Below, one piece after another: positions 59,725 to 64,000 of a stretch of 64,000 nt of DNA. The notes beneath the pieces were generated by a model. The model had not been told where the DNA came from. It did not search any database and saw nothing but the letters and a program-made list of their open reading frames with translations. Within the stretch, counting starts at the first letter, position 1; the number at the start of each line of letters is the position of its first letter. The DNA is from Phaeobacter sp. HF9A (GTDB taxonomy: Bacteria > Pseudomonadota > Alphaproteobacteria > Rhodobacterales > Rhodobacteraceae): contig NZ_JAATOX010000008.1 of assembly GCF_011806385.1 (NCBI RefSeq), forward strand, positions 1 through 64,000, read 5' to 3'. A program made the translations under genes and the position numbers.

Positions 59725-60354
59725 TCAGGTCGCATCCGGCTGGACCTCTGGTCGCGCATCGGCGAATTCAGGCCGGGCCAGACAGCGGGTCTCGATCTCG
59801 GTCAGCCGCGCAAAGGGGGCCAGATCCAGCCCCCAGCGATGCGCGTTATAAAGCTGGGGCACCAGACACAGATCCGCAAGCCCCGGCGCATCGCCAAAGC
59901 AATAGGCCGTGTCGGGGCGGATCATAGCGGCAAAGGCGGTAAACCCCTGCCCCATCCAGTCGTTCATCCACCGGGTGGTCTCTTCTCCGCTATGGCCCAT
60001 GTCCCGCAGCCGGTGCACAACCCGCAGATTGTTGACCGGGTGCACATCGGTCGCGATCACCTGCGCCGCGGCCCGCACCTCGGCCCGCGCGCCAGCGTCC
60101 TGCGGCAGCAACGCCGGGGTGGGGTGGCGCTCTTCCAGCCATTCCAGAATGGCCATGGACTGCCGCAGCACCTGCCCCTCCGGCGTGACCAGCGTCGGCA
60201 CCCCGTGACCCGGGTTCAGCGCCACGTAGTCGGCGTCGTGCTGCGCACCGCTGACCAGATCGACAGGGATCGTTTCATAGGCGACCCCCTTCAGGTTCAG
60301 TGCGATCCGCACCCGATAGGAGGTGGTCGAGCGCCAGTAGGAATAGAGCTTCAT
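59725..60354 (-). CDS. maiA: Maleylacetoacetate isomerase
   Basis: Glutathione-dependent cis-trans isomerisation of maleylacetoacetate to fumarylacetoacetate. The 209-residue zeta-class GST-fold protein has the active-site segment [30 protein letters not shown] and the typical [10 protein letters not shown] near the C-terminus. Overlaps hmgA by 4 bases. Confidence 0.94.
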   Translation of the reverse strand: MKLYSYWRSTTSYRVRIALNLKGVAYETIPVDLVSGAQHDADYVALNPGHGVPTLVTPEGQVLRQSMAILEWLEERHPTPALLPQDAGARAEVRAAAQVIATDVHPVNNLRVVHRLRDMGHSGEETTRWMNDWMGQGFTAFAAMIRPDTAYCFGDAPGLADLCLVPQLYNAHRWGLDLAPFARLTEIETRCLARPEFADARPEVQPDAT

Positions 60355-61706
60355 TTCATGCCCGGCGTGCCGTCGAATTTCTTCTCAAGGTCACTCCAGC
60401 AGTCGATGTAATCTTCCTGCAACGGAGCTTCCTTGCCGGCAAATTCCGTCAGATGCTGCGGGAACCGGGTCTCGAACATGAAGGACATGGTGTGCTCCAG
60501 CTTCTCCGGCCCGAGGTTGGAATTTGACGCGCCTTCAAAGGCTTGCTTGTCCGGCCCATGCGGCAGCATCATGTTGTGAAGACTGATGCCCCCGGGCACG
60601 AAGCCCTCCGGCTTGGCGTCATATTGGCCAAAGATATTGCCCATCAGCTCCGACATGATGTTCTTGTGATACCAGGGCGGACGGAAGGTATTTTCGGCCA
60701 CCATCCAGCGATCACGGAACAGCACAAAGTCGATATTGGCCGTGCCCGGCTGCCCCGACGGCGCCGTCAGCACGGTAAAGATCGACGGGTCCGGGTGGTC
60801 AAACAGGATCGCGCCGACCGGGCAATAGGTGCGCAGGTCGTATTTGTAAGGCGCGTAATTGCCGTGCCAGGCCACCACGTCCAGCGGGCTCTGGCCGATC
60901 TTGGTTTCATGGAACTGGCCACACCATTTCACCGTGAGGGTTGAGGCGATCTCGCGGTCCTCATAGGCCGCCACCGGCGCCTTGAAGTCGCGCGGGTTCG
61001 CCATGCAGTTCGCGCCGATGGGTCCCCGCCCCGGCAGATCGAATTTCTGACCGTAGTTCTCGCAGACAAAGCCGCGACAGGGGCCTTCGAGAACCTCCAC
61101 CCGGTAGACCAGCCCGCGCGGGATGATGGCGATTTCCTGCGGCTCCACGTCGATGATGCCCAATTCGGTGGCAAAACGCAGCCGCCCCTGTTGCGGCACC
61201 ACCAGCAGTTCCGAATCCGCCGAGAAGAAATAGGCATCCTGCATCGAGCGGGTCACCAGATAGACATGGCTCGCCATGCCGACCTGGGTATTCACATCGC
61301 CCGCCGTGGTCATCGTGCGCATGCCCGTAAGCCAGGTCAGATCCTCGCCGCTCTGTTCGACCGGGTTCCAGCGATACTGCCCGAGCGAGGTCACATCCTG
61401 CGGAATATGCGGCGCGCTTTTCCAGTATGGCAGGTCGATTTTTTCATAGCGATGCGAATGTTTGACGCTGGGCCGGATGCGATAGCACCAGGTCCGTTCG
61501 GGCCGTTCCGCCGTAAAGGCGGTGCCAGAGAGCTGCTCGCCATAAAGCCCGTAATTGCATTTCTGCGGGCTGTTCATCCCCTGCGGCAAGGCGCCGGGCA
61601 ATGCTTCGGTTTCAAAATCATTGCCCCAGCCTGGCATATAGCCCTCATGCGGCCCGGCGATCGACGCTGCGCGGATCATGCCGTTGGGAAGGTCATGAGC
61701 TGTCAT
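60351..61706 (-). CDS. hmgA: Homogentisate 1,2-dioxygenase
   Basis: Iron-dependent ring cleavage of homogentisate to maleylacetoacetate. The 451-residue protein has the N-terminal [20 protein letters not shown] and the metal-site region [22 protein letters not shown]...[10 protein letters not shown] (quoted in parts). The start at 61706 has AGGGAG 8 bases upstream; longer frames cross the regulator region. First gene of the operon, divergent from the MarR gene across 215 bases with two dyads. Confidence 0.96.
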   Translation of the reverse strand: MTAHDLPNGMIRAASIAGPHEGYMPGWGNDFETEALPGALPQGMNSPQKCNYGLYGEQLSGTAFTAERPERTWCYRIRPSVKHSHRYEKIDLPYWKSAPHIPQDVTSLGQYRWNPVEQSGEDLTWLTGMRTMTTAGDVNTQVGMASHVYLVTRSMQDAYFFSADSELLVVPQQGRLRFATELGIIDVEPQEIAIIPRGLVYRVEVLEGPCRGFVCENYGQKFDLPGRGPIGANCMANPRDFKAPVAAYEDREIASTLTVKWCGQFHETKIGQSPLDVVAWHGNYAPYKYDLRTYCPVGAILFDHPDPSIFTVLTAPSGQPGTANIDFVLFRDRWMVAENTFRPPWYHKNIMSELMGNIFGQYDAKPEGFVPGGISLHNMMLPHGPDKQAFEGASNSNLGPEKLEHTMSFMFETRFPQHLTEFAGKEAPLQEDYIDCWSDLEKKFDGTPGMK

Positions 61707-61755
61707 GGTAGGACTCCCTGTTCTCCATCGTCTGCGACAGAGTAACGACAAAACG

Positions 61756-61769
61756 GTTGCAAATGCAAC
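61756..61769. promoter_or_regulatory. Putative HmgR (MarR) operator 1
   Basis: Perfect dyad GTTGCA-AA-TGCAAC, 50 bases upstream of the hmgA start. Compact palindromes of this size are typical MarR-family sites. Confidence 0.55.
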
Positions 61770-61774
61770 TTGTT

Positions 61775-61795
61775 GTGTGAAAAAAAAGCTCACAC
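61775..61795. promoter_or_regulatory. Putative operator 2 in the hmgA-marR region
   Basis: Perfect dyad GTGTGA-N9-TCACAC with an A-rich spacer, 5 bases from the first dyad. Either a second regulator site or a binding site of a CRP/FNR-type protein. Confidence 0.45.
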
Positions 61796-61921
61796 GATGT
61801 GACGCACGCCCAAGACAGACAAACCAATGGAAAATTTTCTTGCTGTTGCGCGTAAGATCTCCAAGACTCGCCCTACCCTCGCCGCCCGCGGTTTTCCGCC
61901 GCCAACACAAAGTCCAGGCCC

Positions 61922-62377
61922 TTGACGAACAAAGATATCTTCGACCTTGAGGGGTTCTTGCCCTTTTTGATCAACCAGGCCGCCGAAGCCACCAGCAAGG
62001 CGTTTCAACCCGTCTATCGTGATGGCTACGGGCTGAGCCGCACCCAATGGCGGGTTCTGGCCATTACCGGGCGATATCAGGCGATCTCCTCTCGTGATAT
62101 CTGTCTGATCGCCCATGAGGAAAAAAGCCGGGTCAGCCGCGCGGTCAGCGCTTTGGTGGCAGAGGGGTTGATCGAAAAATCAGGCGGCGAGGTGGACAAG
62201 CGAATCGAGCTGCTCACGCTCTCGGCCAAGGGCAGGGATCTTTACCAGGAGATCGGCCAGTCGGCGCAGGCCTTTGACGCCAAGCTTCAATCCTTGCTTG
62301 GCCCGGACCGGGACGCCCAGCTGCGCGACCTGCTCACCGATTTGCATGTCGCCCTGGATCAACTGACCCCAAAATAG
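61922..62377 (+). CDS. MarR-family regulator, probable repressor of the homogentisate operon
   Basis: The 151-residue protein has the winged HTH of MarR proteins ([24 protein letters not shown] and [22 protein letters not shown] in parts). It starts with TTG at 61922; no nearer ATG fits the fold. It is divergent from hmgA, and the gap holds two dyads. A role like HmgR, releasing DNA on binding homogentisate, is inferred from position. Confidence 0.85.
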   Translation: MTNKDIFDLEGFLPFLINQAAEATSKAFQPVYRDGYGLSRTQWRVLAITGRYQAISSRDICLIAHEEKSRVSRAVSALVAEGLIEKSGGEVDKRIELLTLSAKGRDLYQEIGQSAQAFDAKLQSLLGPDRDAQLRDLLTDLHVALDQLTPK

Positions 62378-62437
62378 CCGCGCCGCCCGGGCCGTGGCCG
62401 CCGGAGACCGGCGGCCCGTTGTGTCACTTGAGTTGTG

Positions 62438-63511
62438 TCATTTGAAATGCGCCGCGATCAACGCCAGGAGCGCCTCGGCCTCGGCGGCATCAATGCTGCG
62501 CCCCTTGAGGTCAATCCGCAAGCTGGATGGCCCGACCTCTGCCGTCAGATCGCCACCCCCAGCCAGCCCCCGCGCGGGCAGCCGGGTCACCTGTCGCGGA
62601 CGGCCGCCCCGGGATTTTTCTTGCGGCGCAGGGGCCAGATCGGCCAGCGCCGCTTCAAGCAATCTTGCCTCGGCGCGGTCATCCTCTGGCGCGCTTCCGG
62701 CGATGGCCTTGCGCAGGGCGCCCTGCCCGCCTGCCCTGAGCGCCGTGGCCAGTTTCAGCCCCAGCTTCTCCGCCATGCCGTTGGGAAAGCGCAGCAGATC
62801 GCCCAGCCCCTCATGCACCACAGCAAAGCTGCGCACCTTGGAGCGTTTCGCCTTGGAGGCCGCAGCGAACAGGCCATCGACGGCCTCCTCGACGGAGCCA
62901 AAGACCCCCTGCCCCGCCACCAGAACCGCAATACGCCCGCGCTCATAAGGCGACAGATTGGCGCGCAGCTCGTTTTCTTCGACCATCGCCACATAGGCAT
63001 CGGCGCTCTCGGCCCCTTTGCGCAGGAACGCCGGGATCTGCTCAAACCCCTCCTGGCTGCGATTGAGCCGTGCATAAGCCTCCAGCCGTCGAAAGCCGGA
63101 CACCAGGCCAAAGCCGCCCTCTGCCAGCGCCACCACTTCGACCGGGCTTCGCAGCCCGTTGGCGCGGATGGAGGCGATCAGCTCTTGCAGCTCCTCCTCG
63201 TCGATCTGCATGCGGTCGCGGCGCAGGTATTCCCGGTCGATCTCTTCCAGCGGGATCATCTGCACGATCTGCCCGGCGGCCTCCGCCTCGCGCCATTTTC
63301 CGGCGTCGGCGCGATCCCGGGCCAGCTCCACCCGATCCGTGACCGCGGCCATCCCATGCGCCTGCGCCGCCTCGGCGGACACTTTGGCGATGGGCGGTGC
63401 GCTTGTGCTACCGCCCTCAAAGGGGTTCAGCTTGGGTTTCGCCGCGAAACCTTCTTCCAGCGCTTCGATTTCTGCCGTGTCAGGGGCAATGAGCCGTCTG
63501 CGTTTGGCCAT
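62438..63511 (-). CDS. ParB-like partition protein
   Basis: Centromere-binding protein of a plasmid/chromid partition system. The 357-residue protein has a ParB/Srx domain with LVSGFRRLEA (136-145) and the ENELRANLSPYERGRI box (179-194), then an HTH region with GVFGSVEEAVDGLF. The start at 63511 follows GGAG supplied by the 3' end of parA, whose stop is 1 base upstream. It is not followed by a repC gene; the next gene is the MarR gene on the other strand. Confidence 0.88.
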   Translation of the reverse strand: MAKRRRLIAPDTAEIEALEEGFAAKPKLNPFEGGSTSAPPIAKVSAEAAQAHGMAAVTDRVELARDRADAGKWREAEAAGQIVQMIPLEEIDREYLRRDRMQIDEEELQELIASIRANGLRSPVEVVALAEGGFGLVSGFRRLEAYARLNRSQEGFEQIPAFLRKGAESADAYVAMVEENELRANLSPYERGRIAVLVAGQGVFGSVEEAVDGLFAAASKAKRSKVRSFAVVHEGLGDLLRFPNGMAEKLGLKLATALRAGGQGALRKAIAGSAPEDDRAEARLLEAALADLAPAPQEKSRGGRPRQVTRLPARGLAGGGDLTAEVGPSSLRIDLKGRSIDAAEAEALLALIAAHFK

Positions 63512-63512
63512 C

Positions 63513-64000
63513 TTATTCTGCTCCTTCCATCTGGACGTCGCGCCACCAGCTGCCGATAAGAAGCTCCTTGAACTCGGCATAGGTGCGATCAAAGGTTTCC
63601 CGACCACGTACATAGGTATCGCGGTTGAAGTCGCGATAGTCCGCTTCATAAATCCCATTCACCTGCTCTCCCGCCTGGCCCACAAGGGCCGTGACATCCT
63701 GACGGTAGGCATTCATGAAATCACCGAAGTAAGCCTGGATCACATTCGCCATATCCGTCTGCTGACTGGCGTCAAAGCGCGTGATCAGCGCCCTTACTAC
63801 ATCCCATTCGAACTTAATTTCAGGCAAACCCGCCGCACGCTGCGCAACGTTCTCGCCCTCTTCGATCGAGGCGAAGGTGGAATAGAGCATGTCAAAAAAC
63901 CGCCCCGTGCTGTCAAACTCCAGAAAGGAGGCCCCAAGCGGCACCAGCAGGATATCGGCGGCGGCAAGCGCATTGATGGTCAGGTAGCCAAGCGCCGGGG
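63513..64000 (-). CDS. ParA-like partition ATPase, truncated by window edge
   Basis: The frame is open to the right edge, so these are the C-terminal 162 residues. The part encoded right of 63944 reads PALGYLTINALAAADILLVP, the conserved ParA segment after the Walker-type switch, then ASFLEFDSTGRFFDML. ParA ATPases with ParB move replicon copies to daughter cells. Walker A would lie outside the window. A replication initiator gene may follow further right. Confidence 0.88.
   Translation of the reverse strand, partial: PALGYLTINALAAADILLVPLGASFLEFDSTGRFFDMLYSTFASIEEGENVAQRAAGLPEIKFEWDVVRALITRFDASQQTDMANVIQAYFGDFMNAYRQDVTALVGQAGEQVNGIYEADYRDFNRDTYVRGRETFDRTYAEFKELLIGSWWRDVQMEGAE

Noticed and set aside
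62438-64000. repABC replication module
   Set aside because: No repC follows the ParB-like gene, and the ParA and ParB sequences are of the general partition type.
1-64000. CRISPR arrays, rRNA, tRNA genes, insertion sequences or prophage
   Set aside because: No regularly spaced repeats, conserved RNA cores, transposase motifs or phage structural genes were recognised.

Overview
The window is high-GC DNA with dense, mostly operonic genes, many TRAP and ABC solute transporters and a ParA/ParB partition pair at the right edge. This gene style fits an alphaproteobacterium, most likely Rhodobacterales (Roseobacter type), and the parAB pair suggests a plasmid or chromid. Host assignment is inference from gene content; no rRNA, tRNA, CRISPR array or insertion sequence was recognised.

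Layout. (1) 1-6405 (+): the C-terminal part of a nitrilase, a complete branched-chain-amino-acid-type (Liv) ABC transporter for a small amide- or amino-acid-like solute, and a short-chain dehydrogenase. (2) 6519-15515: a leftward operon (TRAP dctPQM, a ketopantoate-reductase-family dehydrogenase, an aromatic-type aldehyde dehydrogenase), then rightward LysR and IclR regulators and a thiamine-diphosphate enzyme of the benzoylformate-decarboxylase/acetolactate-synthase class. Together they read like uptake and oxidation of a mandelate-like 2-hydroxy acid. (3) 15542-23189 (-): a sugar CUT1 ABC transporter, a PA14-containing GH3 beta-glucosidase and a LysR regulator. (4) 23610-40877: a hydroxamate siderophore island with TonB receptor, FecCD-type ABC uptake system, single-module NRPS with MbtH, MATE exporter, a Cys/Met-metabolism PLP enzyme, an enterochelin-esterase-like hydrolase, a hydroxyornithine acyltransferase, an ornithine N-monooxygenase and an ECF sigma factor. 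(5) 40903-43738 (-): TAXI TRAP transporter. (6) 43844-54109: GntR regulator and a long glucuronate/unsaturated-uronate operon (uxaC, TRAP dctPQM, kduI, kduD, uxuB, uxuA, kdgK) that ends at 2-keto-3-deoxy-6-phosphogluconate; no aldolase for that product is in the window. (7) 54240-58083 (-): xanthine-dehydrogenase-family molybdenum hydroxylase with a dedicated MoaD/ThiS-like protein. (8) 58435-62377: homogentisate pathway hmgA-maiA-fahA with a divergent MarR regulator. (9) 62438-64000 (-): parA-parB, with parA cut by the window edge.

The most interesting signal is in the siderophore island. Three biosynthetic transcription units (mbtH-NRPS, MATE-PLP-esterase, acyltransferase-monooxygenase) each carry a TRAAT-N16-CGT element at the expected promoter position. 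This is the architecture used by PvdS-type iron-starvation sigma factors, and the adjacent ECF sigma gene is the obvious candidate reader. The NRPS condensation domain has lost the canonical HHxxxDG motif, and the operon contains a PLP enzyme that is not a standard hydroxamate-siderophore gene, so the product may be an undescribed iterative or ester-linked hydroxyornithine siderophore. Other recurrent features are strong hairpins directly after three of the transporter binding-protein genes, and well-formed operator-like dyads next to the LysR, IclR, GntR and MarR genes.
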